Part shown: in pieces, positions 52,318 through 60,855 of the stretch
Position numbering within the stretch: position 1 is the stretch's first letter
How the letters are laid out: each line of letters begins with the position of its first letter
From: Nocardia anaemiae NBRC 100462
GTDB lineage: Bacteria > Actinomycetota > Actinomycetes > Mycobacteriales > Mycobacteriaceae
Assembly (NCBI RefSeq): GCF_001612725.1
Contig: NZ_BDAZ01000014.1
Location: forward strand, 1 to 64,000
Reading direction: 5' to 3'
Length of the DNA: 64,000 nucleotides
The notes under the pieces: model-generated
What the model saw: the letters and a program-made list of their open reading frames with translations, nothing else
Database searches by the model: none
What the model was told of the DNA's origin: nothing
Made by a program: the position numbers and the translations under genes

Positions 52318-53522
52318 TATTTCGCCTCCACGATGATGGGCAGGTTGGCGAACCCGCGGACATTGCTCGAGTGCACGCGCTTGATTCCGGCGTCGACGAT
52401 GTCATAAGACCGGACGCGCGAAGTGAATTCGCGCAGCGCGACGCCCGCCTCGAGCCGGGCCAGGTGCGCGCCGAGGCAGAAGTGCACGCCCGCACCGAAA
52501 CTGGCGAGTCCGGCCTTATCGGCGCGTCCGATGCGGTAGCTGTCGCCGTCGGCGAAGACCTCGGGATCCCGATTGGCCGAACCGATCAGCAGCAGCACCT
52601 TCGAACCTTTCGGGATGGTGCGGCCGTGCTGGTCGATATCCACCGCGGCACAGCGGGCGACCATCTGGCTCGAGGTGTCGTAGCGCAGCGTCTCCTCGAC
52701 CCAGTCGGTGACCAGCTCGGGTTCCGCGACGACCTTGGCGTATTCGCTCGGATTGCGCGCGCTCCAGTACAGCGCATTGCCGAGGAGCTTGGTGGTGGTC
52801 TCGTTACCTGCCACCACCATCAGGAACATGAAACCGATGATCTCCTCGTCGGACAGCGTGTCGCCGTCGATTTCGGCATCCAACAGCGCCGAGGTGAGAT
52901 CCGTTGTCGGAGAGCGCCTTCGCGCGGCGACCATATCCGTGTAATAGGTGAGCAGCGTGATCGATGCCTGCGCGGCGGCCATCGGGACGTCGAGGACGCC
53001 GTCCTCGCGGTGCACCACCAGATCGGCCAGCCTGCGGATCTCCGCGCGATCGGCCTCGGGGACGCCCATCAGTTCGGAGATGACATCCATCGGGAGTTTG
53101 CCCGCGACCTCATCGATCCAGTCGAACTCGCCGGTCGCGAGAGCCGGTTCGAGGTAGGACACCGTCAGTGCCCTGATCCGGTCTTCCATCTCGGCCACCC
53201 GCTTGGGGGTGAAGCCCTTGTAGACGAGTCGGCGCATGCGCATATGCCGTGGATCGTCCATGGCCAGGAACGACATCACCCGGCTCGCGTGCGGACCCCA
53301 GGCCGCCGGATCCAGCGAGACGCCATTGGCGCTGGACAGCCGGACACTGTCGCGGAAGGCCGCGGTGACATCCGCGTGCCGCGACAGCGCCCAGAAATCC
53401 AGGTCGGCATTGTGGTAGAGCGGCGCCTCCGTGCGCAGTCGCTCGTAGGTGGGGTACGGGTCCTCGTGGAACGCGTAGTCGTAGGGGTCGAAGGTCAGGG
53501 GCTCCAGTGAGGCGGCCGTCAT
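52317..53522 (-). CDS. Cytochrome P450, CYP123-like
   Basis: 401 residues. ATG at 53522. Elements: LSRHADVTAAFRDS, MRRLVYKGFTPKRVAEME, EIIGFMFLMVVAGNETTTKLLGNAL (I helix), ETLRYDTSSQMVARCA (ExxR) and haem loop SFGAGVHFCLGAHLARLE with C349. Gene order with the SDR and ferredoxin matches the M. tuberculosis cyp123-Rv0765c-Rv0763c set. The KstR-like box at 53541 and the GTCCAGACAC operator at 53585 lie 19 and 63 bp upstream, so it heads the minus-strand operon. Confidence 0.88.
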
Positions 53523-53540
53523 CGCGATAACCCGGAATTC

Positions 53541-53554
53541 GAGAACCAGTTCTC
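53541..53554. promoter_or_regulatory. KstR-like box before the CYP123-like operon
   Basis: GAGAACCAGTTCTC, a perfect palindrome with the AACNNGTT core of KstR sites but G and C at the outermost positions. Lies 19 bp upstream of the P450 start codon. Confidence 0.55.
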
Positions 53555-53584
53555 ATCGGTGACCGGTGTCGCGTCATCGATGGG

Positions 53585-53612
53585 AGACACATAGCTGGAC
53601 ATGTGTCTGGAC
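53585..53612. promoter_or_regulatory. Operator palindrome (AGACACAT/ATGTGTCT) in the divergent promoter
   Basis: Inverted repeat AGACACAT and ATGTGTCT with an 8-nt spacer, extended on the right by GGAC. Read on the minus strand it gives GTCCAGACACATGTCCA, which matches the cyp51 operator at 16 of 17 positions. Confidence 0.65.
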
Positions 53613-53737
53613 GGTACCACCGGCCTAGCGGATTCGACAGAGGTTTCCCTGAACAATCTGGGTGTGGGTGGCATGGGGGCGATTGATGGCCGGTAGCCCT
53701 TGTTGGTCTCGTCGGACTGATTGGCGGGCGCAGTTCT

Positions 53738-53751
53738 GAAACGAGTTCTTG
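53738..53751. promoter_or_regulatory. KstR-like box before the plus-strand operon
   Basis: TGAAACGAGTTCTT matches TNNAACNNGTTNNA except for the last base. It lies 61 bp before the ATG of the aldehyde dehydrogenase gene. Confidence 0.5.
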
Positions 53752-53782
53752 CGCCTGGAAGCAGACCGAGACTATATTCCGT

Positions 53783-53799
53783 ACACCTGTCCAGACAGT
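53783..53799. promoter_or_regulatory. TGTCCAGACA operator half before the plus-strand operon
   Basis: CTGTCCAGACAG, a near-palindrome that shares TGTCCAGACA with the cyp51 operator. Located 13 bp before the aldehyde dehydrogenase start codon. Confidence 0.5.
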
Positions 53800-53811
53800 A
53801 TCGGAGCTTTT

Positions 53812-55335
53812 ATGGATGCGGCATCGCGCAGCGATTCGACGAGGGGTGACGGTCGGGCGACGGTCGGGCGCGGTCTGCTGCCCGCCGACGGTTCGCGCCT
53901 GCTGATCGGCGGAAAACTGGTCACCGGCGGGGACGGCGTCTTCACGACCGTGAACCCGGCGACCGAAGCGGTCATCGGTCAGGCCGCGAATGCGAACGGC
54001 GCGGATATGGACGCGGCCATCGCGGCCGCGCGCACCGCCTTCGACGACACCGACTGGTCGCGCGATCACGCCTTCCGCGCCCGCTGCCTCGCACAGTTGC
54101 GCAGCGCATTGCAGGCCAATGTCGATGAGCTGCGCGAGATCACCGTCGCCGAGGCGGGCGCGCCGACCATGCTGACCAGAGGGCCGCAATTGGAAGGTCC
54201 GGTCGCCGATCTTTCCTACTCCGCATCGCTGGCCGAAACCTACAGCTGGGAAACCGATCTCGGCACCGCTACGCCCATGGGCATCAAGAGCCACCGGGTG
54301 CTGCGCCGCGAGGCGGTCGGCGTGGTAGGCGCCATTACACCGTGGAACTTTCCGCACCAGATCAATTTCGCCAAACTCGGTCCCGCGCTCGCGGCCGGAA
54401 ATACCGTGGTGCTCAAGCCCGCGCCGGATACCCCGTGGTGTGCGGCGGCGGTCGGCACGATCATTGCCGAGCAGACCGATATTCCGCCCGGCGTCGTCAA
54501 TATCGTGACCTCCACCGACCACGGTCTCGGCGCGCAACTCACCACCGATCCGCGCGTCGACATGATCAGCTTCACCGGCTCGACGCAGACCGGAAGATCG
54601 GTAATGGCCGGTGCGGCAACGACTTTGAAGAAGACCTTCCTCGAACTCGGCGGCAAATCGGCATTCATCGTGCTCGACGACGCGAATATCGCGGGAGCCT
54701 GTTCGGTGGCGGCGTTTTCGGTTGCCGTGCACGCCGGACAGGGGTGTGCCCTCACGACCCGACTGCTGGTGCCGCGCGCGGCATACGACGAGGCGATCCA
54801 GGCCGCCGCGGCCACCCTGTCGGGCATTGTGCCCGGTGATCCGGCCGATGCGCGCACCGTCTGCGGACCGCTGATCTCCGAGCGGCAGCGGGCCAGGGTG
54901 GAGCGGTACCTGGAGATCGCGCGCGCCGAGGGCGGCCGGATCGTGGTCGGCGGCGGCAGACCGGCGGGCCGCGAGCGCGGGTATTTCATCGAACCGACAT
55001 TGATCGCAGACGTGCCGAATACCGCGACGGTCGCCCGTGAGGAAATCTTCGGACCGGTACTCGTGGTGATCCCGCACGACGGTGACGACGATGCGATCCG
55101 GATCGCCAACGATTCACCGTACGGACTCTCCGGCTCGGTATGGGGCACCGACCCGGACCGGATTCGGCATGTCACCAATGGCGTTCGCACCGGCACGATC
55201 GGCGTCAACGGCGGCATCTGGTACTCGGCCGACGCACCGTTCGGCGGCTACAAACAATCCGGCATCGGCCGGGAAATGGGTCTCGCGGGATTCGAGGAAT
55301 ACCTGGAAACCAAGCTCGTCGCGACCGCCGTTTAG
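53812..55335 (+). CDS. Aldehyde dehydrogenase (AldA/Rv0768-like)
   Basis: 507 residues from the ATG at 53812. Cofactor and catalytic motifs: TPWNFPHQINFAKLGPALAAGN, FTGSTQTGRSVMAGA, LELGGKSAFIVL (E278) and HAGQGCALTTRLLV (catalytic C312). Synteny with Rv0768-Rv0771 of M. tuberculosis (aldehyde dehydrogenase, SDR, 3-hydroxyisobutyrate dehydrogenase-like, carboxymuconolactone decarboxylase-like) identifies the locus. Starts a tight plus-strand operon whose promoter region carries KstR-like and TetR-type operator sites. Confidence 0.9.
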   Translation: MDAASRSDSTRGDGRATVGRGLLPADGSRLLIGGKLVTGGDGVFTTVNPATEAVIGQAANANGADMDAAIAAARTAFDDTDWSRDHAFRARCLAQLRSALQANVDELREITVAEAGAPTMLTRGPQLEGPVADLSYSASLAETYSWETDLGTATPMGIKSHRVLRREAVGVVGAITPWNFPHQINFAKLGPALAAGNTVVLKPAPDTPWCAAAVGTIIAEQTDIPPGVVNIVTSTDHGLGAQLTTDPRVDMISFTGSTQTGRSVMAGAATTLKKTFLELGGKSAFIVLDDANIAGACSVAAFSVAVHAGQGCALTTRLLVPRAAYDEAIQAAAATLSGIVPGDPADARTVCGPLISERQRARVERYLEIARAEGGRIVVGGGRPAGRERGYFIEPTLIADVPNTATVAREEIFGPVLVVIPHDGDDDAIRIANDSPYGLSGSVWGTDPDRIRHVTNGVRTGTIGVNGGIWYSADAPFGGYKQSGIGREMGLAGFEEYLETKLVATAV

Positions 55336-55356
55336 ACCACAACAGGAGCTGATTTC

Positions 55357-56109
55357 ATGACTCGATTCCCGGGAAAGACCGCCATCGTCACCGGCGCCGC
55401 CCAAGGCATCGGCGCGGCCTACGCCAAGGCGCTGGCAAACGAAGGTGCCAATGTCGTTGTCGCCGACTTGAATACCGAACGAGGTAAAGCCGTCGCGGCC
55501 GCGATCACCGCCGACGGCGGCAGCGCCATCTTCGGCGAGGTCGATGTGGCCGATCCGGAATCGGCCACCGCACTGGCCGAATTGACCGTCCGCGAGTTCG
55601 GTGCGATCGACCATCTGGTCAACAATGCCGCCATCTATGGCGATATGAAACTCAACCTGCTGCTCAGCGTGCCATGGGACTACTACAAGAAGTTCATGAG
55701 CGTGAATATGGACGGCGCGCTGAATATGACCCGCGCGGTATGGCAGCACATGGTCAAGGCGGGCGGCGGATCGATCGTCAACCAATCCTCCACCGCCGCA
55801 TGGACCTACTCCAGCTTCTACGGCCTGGCCAAGGTCGGCATCAACGGCCTGACCCAGCAGCTCGCCTTCGAACTCGGCGGTTCCAATATCCGCATCAATG
55901 CCATCGCGCCCGGTCCCATCGATACCGAAGCCACCAAAACCGTGACACCGAGCGTCATCGTCGACGATATGGTGAAACGGTTGCCGCTCAAGCGAATGGG
56001 AACTCCGGATGATCTGGTCGGCGCCTGCCTGTATCTGCTCTCGGACGAGGCGAGCTGGGTCACCGGGCAGATCTTCAATGTCGACGGCGGACAAGTGTTC
56101 CGATCATGA
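55357..56109 (+). CDS. Short-chain dehydrogenase/reductase (Rv0769-like)
   Basis: 250 residues, AGGAG before the ATG. Classical SDR: TGAAQGIGAAYAKALANEGANVVVADL, NNAAIYGD (NNAG variant), Ser in VNQSSTAAW and Tyr-Lys in YSSFYGLAKVG with the expected spacing. It ends VTGQIFNVDGGQVFRS, typical of FabG-like SDRs. Overlaps the following gene by 4 bp. Likely acts on a sterol-derived hydroxy or keto group. Confidence 0.92.
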   Translation: MTRFPGKTAIVTGAAQGIGAAYAKALANEGANVVVADLNTERGKAVAAAITADGGSAIFGEVDVADPESATALAELTVREFGAIDHLVNNAAIYGDMKLNLLLSVPWDYYKKFMSVNMDGALNMTRAVWQHMVKAGGGSIVNQSSTAAWTYSSFYGLAKVGINGLTQQLAFELGGSNIRINAIAPGPIDTEATKTVTPSVIVDDMVKRLPLKRMGTPDDLVGACLYLLSDEASWVTGQIFNVDGGQVFRS

Positions 56110-56978
56110 GTAGCGAATTGCCGGTCGGCTTTATCGGTTTGGGCAATATGGGCGCGCCGATGGCCAAAAGCCTGCTGTCCTGGCCCGGCGGACTCACCGT
56201 CTGCGATATGCGACCAGATGCCGTCGCACCGCTCACCGAAGCCGGTGCGGCATCGGCCGGTTCGGCCGCGGAGATCGCCGAGAAGGCGGCCGTCATTTCG
56301 GTGACCGTACTGGACGACGCGCAGGTGCGGGCCGTGGTCACCGGGCCGGACGGGGTATTGCGGACGGCCGCCCCTGGCACCGTCATCGCCGTGCACTCCA
56401 CCATCAGCGATCGCACCGCCGAAGAGTTGGCGGCCGAATGCGCCGAGCACGGCGTCGAATTGGTGGACGCGCCGATCAGCGGTGGTGCGGCCGGGGCCAC
56501 GCGCGGCAAGCTCGCGGTGATGGTCGGCGGCAGCGATACGGCATTCGAGCGGGTGCGCGAACCTTTCGGCTGCTTCGCCGATCTGGTCGTGCATGCCGGA
56601 CCGGTCGGCGCGGGCACCCGAATGAAGTTGGCGCGCAACCTCTTGCACTTCATCGCATTCACCGCGGCCACCGAGGCGCAGCGGCTCGCCGAGGCCGCGG
56701 ATCTGGATATCACCGTGCTGGGCAATGTCGTCCGGCACTCGGACGCGGTGACCGGCGGTCCCGGCGCGATCATGCTGCGCGACCGCACGGCGCCTATCGA
56801 ACCGAATGATTTCTGGCTGCCGATCCTGAGCCATGTGCGCGATCTCGGCGAAAAGGATTTGAGCTTGGCCCTGGATCTCGGCGCGCGACTCGGCGTCGAA
56901 TTGCCGCTGGCGGAACTGGCTCTCGACCGCCTCGGGCCGGGGCTCGGTGTGCCGAAGGAAAGGGAATCCCATGAGTGA
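56106..56978 (+). CDS. NAD(P)-dependent 3-hydroxyisobutyrate-dehydrogenase family oxidoreductase
   Basis: 290 residues. Rossmann motif GFIGLGNMGAPMA at the N-terminus, VDAPISGGAAGATRGKLAVMVGG and the catalytic-lysine region GAGTRMKLARNLLHF, all diagnostic of the beta-hydroxyacid dehydrogenase family. Corresponds to Rv0770 in the syntenic mycobacterial cluster. Overlaps its neighbours by 4 and 8 bp. Confidence 0.9.
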   Translation: MSSELPVGFIGLGNMGAPMAKSLLSWPGGLTVCDMRPDAVAPLTEAGAASAGSAAEIAEKAAVISVTVLDDAQVRAVVTGPDGVLRTAAPGTVIAVHSTISDRTAEELAAECAEHGVELVDAPISGGAAGATRGKLAVMVGGSDTAFERVREPFGCFADLVVHAGPVGAGTRMKLARNLLHFIAFTAATEAQRLAEAADLDITVLGNVVRHSDAVTGGPGAIMLRDRTAPIEPNDFWLPILSHVRDLGEKDLSLALDLGARLGVELPLAELALDRLGPGLGVPKERESHE

Positions 56979-57411
56979 GAACGGATCTGCTGATGCCCTG
57001 CGTCAGCGCGGGCTGGCCAAGATGGCCGAGGTCTACGGCACCGAATTCCAGAACTATCCCAGCGACCATTTCGCCGTGACGGCCGATCATCTCTTCGCCG
57101 AAATCTGGTCGCGCCCCGGACTCAGCATCCGGGACCGCCGACTGCTCCTGCTCGGCGCGCTCGCCGCCCAGGGGGCGATGGATACGGCCGGTATCCAGAT
57201 CGGCGCGGCCCTGCGCAATGAGGAGCTGACCGAGGCGCAGCTGCACGAGATCGCGCTGTTCCTCTGCTATTACGTCGGCTGGCCGAACGGCACCAAACTC
57301 GACCTGCTGGTGGGAACTATTGTCGCCCAACAGAAAAAGGCGGCGCGCAAGCAGTCCGAACAGGTGGGCGAGTCCGAATCGTCTGTGTTGTCCGAGGACG
57401 CGAGCAAGTGA
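56971..57411 (+). CDS. Carboxymuconolactone decarboxylase/AhpD-like family protein
   Basis: 146 residues from the ATG at 56971. Helical AhpD/CMD pattern: LAKMAEVYGTEFQNYPSDHFAVTADHLFAEIWSRPGLSIRDRRLLLLGALAAQG, then RNEELTEAQLHEIALFLCYYVGWPNG. The paired Cys (CxxC) of AhpD peroxidases is absent, and only one Cys is seen in the region, so decarboxylase or lactonase-like chemistry is more likely. Corresponds to Rv0771. Confidence 0.87.
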   Translation: MSENGSADALRQRGLAKMAEVYGTEFQNYPSDHFAVTADHLFAEIWSRPGLSIRDRRLLLLGALAAQGAMDTAGIQIGAALRNEELTEAQLHEIALFLCYYVGWPNGTKLDLLVGTIVAQQKKAARKQSEQVGESESSVLSEDASK

Positions 57412-57423
57412 GGAACACGAAAC

Positions 57424-58890
57424 ATGTCTGATGCCGCAAAGATTCGGCCGCTGCGTGCCGACGCGGTCGCCGAGTGGGACTACCAGGCCGATGTCGTCGT
57501 CGCCGGATACGGCATCGCCGGTGTCTGCGCCGCCATCGAGGCCGCACGTGCTGGCGCGGACGTGCTGATCCTGGAACGCACCGGTGGGTGGGGTGGTGCG
57601 GCGGCCATGGCGGGCGGATTCATCTACCTCGGTGGCGGCACGCCCTTGCAGCAGGCGCTCGGCTTCGAGGACACGCCGGAGAATATGGAGACCTTCTTGC
57701 AGGCCGCGCTGGGGCCGGGACAGGACAGGGCCAAGATCGCGGACTACTGCCAGAACAGCGTCGAGCACTACAACTGGCTGGTTTCCTGCGGTGTGCCGTT
57801 CAAGGGGCAGTTCTGGGGTGAGCCCGGCTGGGAGCCGCCGCACGACGAAGGGCTGATGTACTCCGGCGGCGAGAATGCCGCGCCGTTCAACGCGATCGCG
57901 AAACCCGCTCCGCGCGGCCATGTTCCGCAGATGGCGGAGAAGAAGATCGGCGCCAAGAGCGGCGGCTACATGCTGATGAAGCCGCTCGCCGATACCGCCG
58001 AAAGTCTCGGCGTCGGTGTCGAATACGACATCAGGATCCGGCGACTGGTGATCGACGAGGCCGATCGGGTGGTCGGTGTCATCGCGACGCGCTTCGGCAA
58101 GGAGGTCGCGATCCGCGCCGACCGCGGAGTCGTGCTCGCCACCGGCAGTTTCGCCTATCACCAGCAGATGGTCGAGGGCTATGCGCCGCGGCTGATCGGG
58201 CGGCCCGCCGCCGCCATCGAGGAGCACGACGGCATCGGCATCCTGGTCGCGCAGGCGCTGGGGGCGGAGCTGGCGCATATGGATGCCACCGAGGTGGCGT
58301 TCTTCGGCGATCCGCAGCTGTTGGCGCGCGGCATCCTGGTCAACGGGCGTGGCCAGCGCTATATCCCGGAGGACACCTATCCGGGGCGGATCGGGCAGGC
58401 GACGCTGATCCAGCAGGACAATCAGGCATTTCTGGTCATCGATGAGGAGTCGCTCGAGGCGGCACTGGCCACGGTGACCTCCACGCCGTTCTTCCGGCAG
58501 CCGCCGACCTGGGCCGCCGAGACGGTGGCGGAGCTGGAGTCCGATATGGGGCTGCCGGAACTCGCGCTGCAAGGCACCGTCGACTGCTACAACAGGCACG
58601 CCGCCGATGGCAAGGATCCATTGCTCGGGAAGAAGCCGGAGTGGGTCAAGCCGATCGGTACTCCGCTCGCGGCCTTCGATATGCGGGGATTCACCGCGGG
58701 TTTCACCCTTGGTGGGTTGCGCACGGATTTGGATTCGCGGGTGCTGCACGTTTCCGGTGAACCGATTCCCGGCCTGTTCGCCGCGGGCCGCTGCACCTCC
58801 GGGCTCTGTGCCGGTGGCTATGTCAGCGGTGCGTCACTCGGTGACGGCAGCTTCTATGGCCGACGCGCCGGTCGCGCCGCCGCAAAGTAG
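57424..58890 (+). CDS. FAD-dependent dehydrogenase (fumarate reductase/KstD-like)
   Basis: 488 residues. N-terminal dinucleotide motif VVVAGYGIAGVCAAIEAARAGADVLILER, followed by a Gly/Ala-rich FAD loop (GGAAAMAGGFIYLGGGT), ATGSFAYHQQM and a C-terminal GRCTSGLCAGGYVSGASLGDGSFYGR. The architecture is that of 3-ketosteroid delta-1-dehydrogenases and fumarate-reductase-type flavoproteins; the tail signature G-SG-SL-DG-F-GR fits. In a steroid cluster a ketosteroid or related ene-forming dehydrogenase is plausible, but side-chain residues defining KstD were not checked. Confidence 0.85.
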   Translation: MSDAAKIRPLRADAVAEWDYQADVVVAGYGIAGVCAAIEAARAGADVLILERTGGWGGAAAMAGGFIYLGGGTPLQQALGFEDTPENMETFLQAALGPGQDRAKIADYCQNSVEHYNWLVSCGVPFKGQFWGEPGWEPPHDEGLMYSGGENAAPFNAIAKPAPRGHVPQMAEKKIGAKSGGYMLMKPLADTAESLGVGVEYDIRIRRLVIDEADRVVGVIATRFGKEVAIRADRGVVLATGSFAYHQQMVEGYAPRLIGRPAAAIEEHDGIGILVAQALGAELAHMDATEVAFFGDPQLLARGILVNGRGQRYIPEDTYPGRIGQATLIQQDNQAFLVIDEESLEAALATVTSTPFFRQPPTWAAETVAELESDMGLPELALQGTVDCYNRHAADGKDPLLGKKPEWVKPIGTPLAAFDMRGFTAGFTLGGLRTDLDSRVLHVSGEPIPGLFAAGRCTSGLCAGGYVSGASLGDGSFYGRRAGRAAAK

Positions 58891-58895
58891 GATCT

Positions 58896-58907
58896 AGACA
58901 CATGTCC
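58896..58907 (+). promoter_or_regulatory. AGACACATGTCC operator over the TetR start codon
   Basis: The 12-mer covers the ATG at 58902 and is the same sequence as in the 53.6-kb operator (minus strand) and, with one change, in the cyp51 operator. This suggests that the TetR protein controls itself and those genes. Confidence 0.5.
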
Positions 58908-59480
58908 GAAGGCGAGTCCATCATCCTGGAGGCGACCCGGCGTCGCCTCACCGAGAAGCAGGCCGACACCGTCGACAAGCTGACCAAAGCCGCGGTGGAA
59001 GTGCTTGCGCGCGAAGGCTTCGCGGGGATGACCATCCGCATGGTCGCCGCGGCGGCCGGTGTCGGCACCGCCACGGCCTATACCTACTTCTCCTCCAAGG
59101 AACATCTCGTCGCCGAGATCTTCTGGCGTCGCCTGTTCGCCAGTTCGGCCCCGGTCAGCGATGATCCGGACCCCACGGTCCGGGTCGTCGCCGAACTGCG
59201 CAATATCGCCATGCTGGTCGCCGACGAACAGGAACTCTCCGGCGCGGTGACCAGCGCGTTGCTCGGTCGCGATCCCGATGTGGCGCACCTGCGCGCGCGG
59301 ATCGGGATGGAGATCCGCAAACGACTGGTGCGCGCCCTCGGTCCCGACGCCGACCAGGACGTCGTCGAATCCCTGGAACTCGTCTACGCGGGCGCGCTGG
59401 TTCGCGCGGGTATGGGCTATGCCTCCTACTCCGAAATCGCCGACCGCATCGAGAAATCGGCGTTGCTGATCCTGAAGTAG
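58902..59480 (+). CDS. TetR/AcrR family transcriptional regulator
   Basis: 192 residues. N-terminal HTH: VEVLAREGFAGMTIRMVAAAAGVGTATAYTYFSSKEHLVAEIF, with the recognition helix VGTATAYTYF. The C-terminal half is a ligand-binding domain (MEIRKRLVRALGPDADQDVVESLELVYAGALVRAGM). It is the last gene of the plus-strand sterol operon, 11 bp after the flavoprotein gene, and carries the AGACACATGTCC motif across its start codon. Candidate regulator of cyp51 and the divergent operons. Ligand unknown (sterol-CoA intermediate by analogy). Confidence 0.88.
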   Translation: MSEGESIILEATRRRLTEKQADTVDKLTKAAVEVLAREGFAGMTIRMVAAAAGVGTATAYTYFSSKEHLVAEIFWRRLFASSAPVSDDPDPTVRVVAELRNIAMLVADEQELSGAVTSALLGRDPDVAHLRARIGMEIRKRLVRALGPDADQDVVESLELVYAGALVRAGMGYASYSEIADRIEKSALLILK

Positions 59481-59547
59481 TGGCTCGTCGGTCACGGCTG
59501 AATTCGGGCTCAGTCATCGTGGCGACCGCAGATTCTCGGCTAGCATG

Positions 59548-59577
59548 TTTGCCAAAATTTTGGCTAGCGTGCTAGCA
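59548..59577 (+). promoter_or_regulatory. Predicted leaderless promoter of the hicA-like gene
   Basis: A -35-like TTGCCA (59548-59553) and -10-like TAGCAT (59572-59577) with an 18-nt spacer. The next G, 7 nt downstream, is the first base of the GTG start at 59584, so the transcript would be leaderless. The region also holds a 14-bp perfect palindrome GCCAAAATTTTGGC and three CTAGC repeats, suitable for an autorepressor. Confidence 0.5.
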
Positions 59578-59583
59578 TCAATT

Positions 59584-59802
59584 GTGATCGCAGAGCAGCC
59601 GACCAGGAAAGTCCTCAAGGCACTCAAAGAGACCGGTTGGTCCCGGCTGCGCGATGGTGCCGGTAGTCACACCATTTATGGGTGTCCAACCAGCAAGCAC
59701 GATGTCAGCGTTCCGGATGGCCACCGCACCATCTCGCCGGGGGTGGTCCGCACCATCAACAAAGCCGTTGACTCCTGCGACTGCCCGAAGGAGGAACAGT
59801 GA
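59584..59802 (+). CDS. hicA: HicA-family toxin-like protein
   Basis: 72 residues from the GTG at 59584; a longer frame from an ATG at 59545 is unlikely because it would start upstream of the promoter. Double-stranded-RNA-binding-like HicA fold: KVLKALKETGWSRLRDGAGSHTIY with the catalytic His (H29) in GSHTIY, and VPDGHRTISPGVVRTINKAV. HicA is a ribosome-independent mRNA interferase. The next gene overlaps by 4 bp (GTGA), the standard toxin-antitoxin arrangement. Base composition here is visibly less GC-rich than in flanking genes, suggesting lateral gain. Confidence 0.83.
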   Translation: MIAEQPTRKVLKALKETGWSRLRDGAGSHTIYGCPTSKHDVSVPDGHRTISPGVVRTINKAVDSCDCPKEEQ

Positions 59803-60197
59803 GTAAGGCCGTCACCTACGACATTCACGCGAGCCGGGTCGGGCGGTGGTGGGAAATCACTATCCCTGATGTGTACGGGCACGATCCGTGTGGACAAGCG
59901 CGACACTTGACCGACGTCGGCTATGAGGCGCGCACGATTATCGCTGCGAAGCTCGATGTTCCGCTTTCTCGGGTCGAAACACGTTTGATTGTCGACGACT
60001 TCGGCGACGCACACGACTTGCAAATGCGAACCGAACGCATAGCCGAGCTTCGCGCCGAGCTCGACCGCTTGTCGAACCAACTCAACGATGAACAGCGTGC
60101 TCTTGTGAAGGAGCTTCGGCGCGAAGACGTTCCCGACGTCGACGTTGCGACGCTGCTCGGTGTGGCACGCCAGCGAGTAGGGCAACTGGCCAAATGA
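59799..60197 (+). CDS. HicB-like antitoxin with C-terminal HTH
   Basis: 132 residues, GTG start overlapping the hicA-like stop. N-terminal half resembles the partial RNase-H-like HicB fold (TYDIHASRVGRWWEITIPDVYGHDPCGQARHL, then YEARTIIAAKLDV). The C-terminal third contains a coiled-coil-like Arg/Leu stretch and a short HTH (VATLLGVARQRVGQLAK) that could bind the promoter palindrome. Longer than many HicB antitoxins; identification rests on gene order and fold pattern. Confidence 0.72.
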   Translation: MSKAVTYDIHASRVGRWWEITIPDVYGHDPCGQARHLTDVGYEARTIIAAKLDVPLSRVETRLIVDDFGDAHDLQMRTERIAELRAELDRLSNQLNDEQRALVKELRREDVPDVDVATLLGVARQRVGQLAK

Positions 60198-60295
60198 TCA
60201 AGGCCGGAGCTCACGGGCGGCAGGTCACCATCACTTGCGATTTCGCCTGGGATGGCAAGACCCACCAGGCCTTCCACGATGTCATCAAGGCATGA
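60194..60295 (+). pseudogene. Partial duplicate of the adjacent thioesterase gene
   Basis: 33-codon frame containing GRQVTITCDFAWDGKTHQ, nearly identical to residues around 72-88 of the thioesterase at 60349 (DEVTVTCDFAWDGKTHQ). The DNA match runs over about 50 bp (for example CACTTGCGATTTCGCCTGGGA). The fragment lacks the rest of the gene and ends in its own stop. It marks an incomplete duplication next to the toxin-antitoxin pair. Confidence 0.7.
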
Positions 60296-60348
60296 GGCCG
60301 GTGCGGTAGCAGCGGATATTTGTCGTACCCCGGCGCTACCGTGCGCCC

Positions 60349-60774
60349 ATGGGATTCGCGCTCTCGATCACCGTGTCGCCCGAGGATATCGATGGCAATG
60401 GGCATATGAACCAGGCCGTCTATCTGCAATATGCGGAACGGGCGCGGTGGGCCTGCCTGCGGGAGGGTGGCTTATCCCAGGAGAAGCTGCTGGAGGCCGG
60501 GGTCGGGCCGATCTCGCTGCGGGTGACCATCGAATTCAAACAGGAACTGTTCGTGGGCGACGAGGTCACTGTCACTTGCGATTTCGCCTGGGACGGCAAG
60601 ACTCACCAGACCATCCAGGAGATCCGCAAGGCCGATGGCACGGTCTCCGCGGAGATCGTCGGCGTGGGTGGTCTGCTCGATCTCACCGAACGGCGCTTGG
60701 TGCCGGACGGGGCGCGCTACTTCCGCGACCTCGCGGAGGATCCGACGGTCTTCGGTCTGGGCCGGTCGGCGTAG
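60349..60774 (+). CDS. Acyl-CoA thioesterase (hotdog fold, 4HBT type)
   Basis: 141 residues. VSPEDIDGNGHMNQAVYLQYAERARWACL carries the family active-site region, with a Glu/Asp in the central helix typical of 4-hydroxybenzoyl-CoA-thioesterase-like hotdog enzymes. The rest (EVTVTCDFAWDG and GTVSAEIVGVGGLLDL) forms the beta-sheet. It hydrolyses an acyl-CoA or acyl-ACP; chain preference unknown. A partial copy lies just upstream at 60194. Confidence 0.87.
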   Translation: MGFALSITVSPEDIDGNGHMNQAVYLQYAERARWACLREGGLSQEKLLEAGVGPISLRVTIEFKQELFVGDEVTVTCDFAWDGKTHQTIQEIRKADGTVSAEIVGVGGLLDLTERRLVPDGARYFRDLAEDPTVFGLGRSA

Positions 60775-60855
60775 TTCTAAGGGTTCATTGAGACCTCGGG
60801 AGTTGGGGGAGGTCCCTGATGGCGCGGGCAGGCGATACCGGACAGACTGGATTGC

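Noticed and set aside
56794..58749. Long minus-strand frame opposite the flavoprotein gene
   Set aside because: Antisense of a well-supported flavoprotein in the other frame; Arg/Gln/Leu-rich with no recognisable motif.
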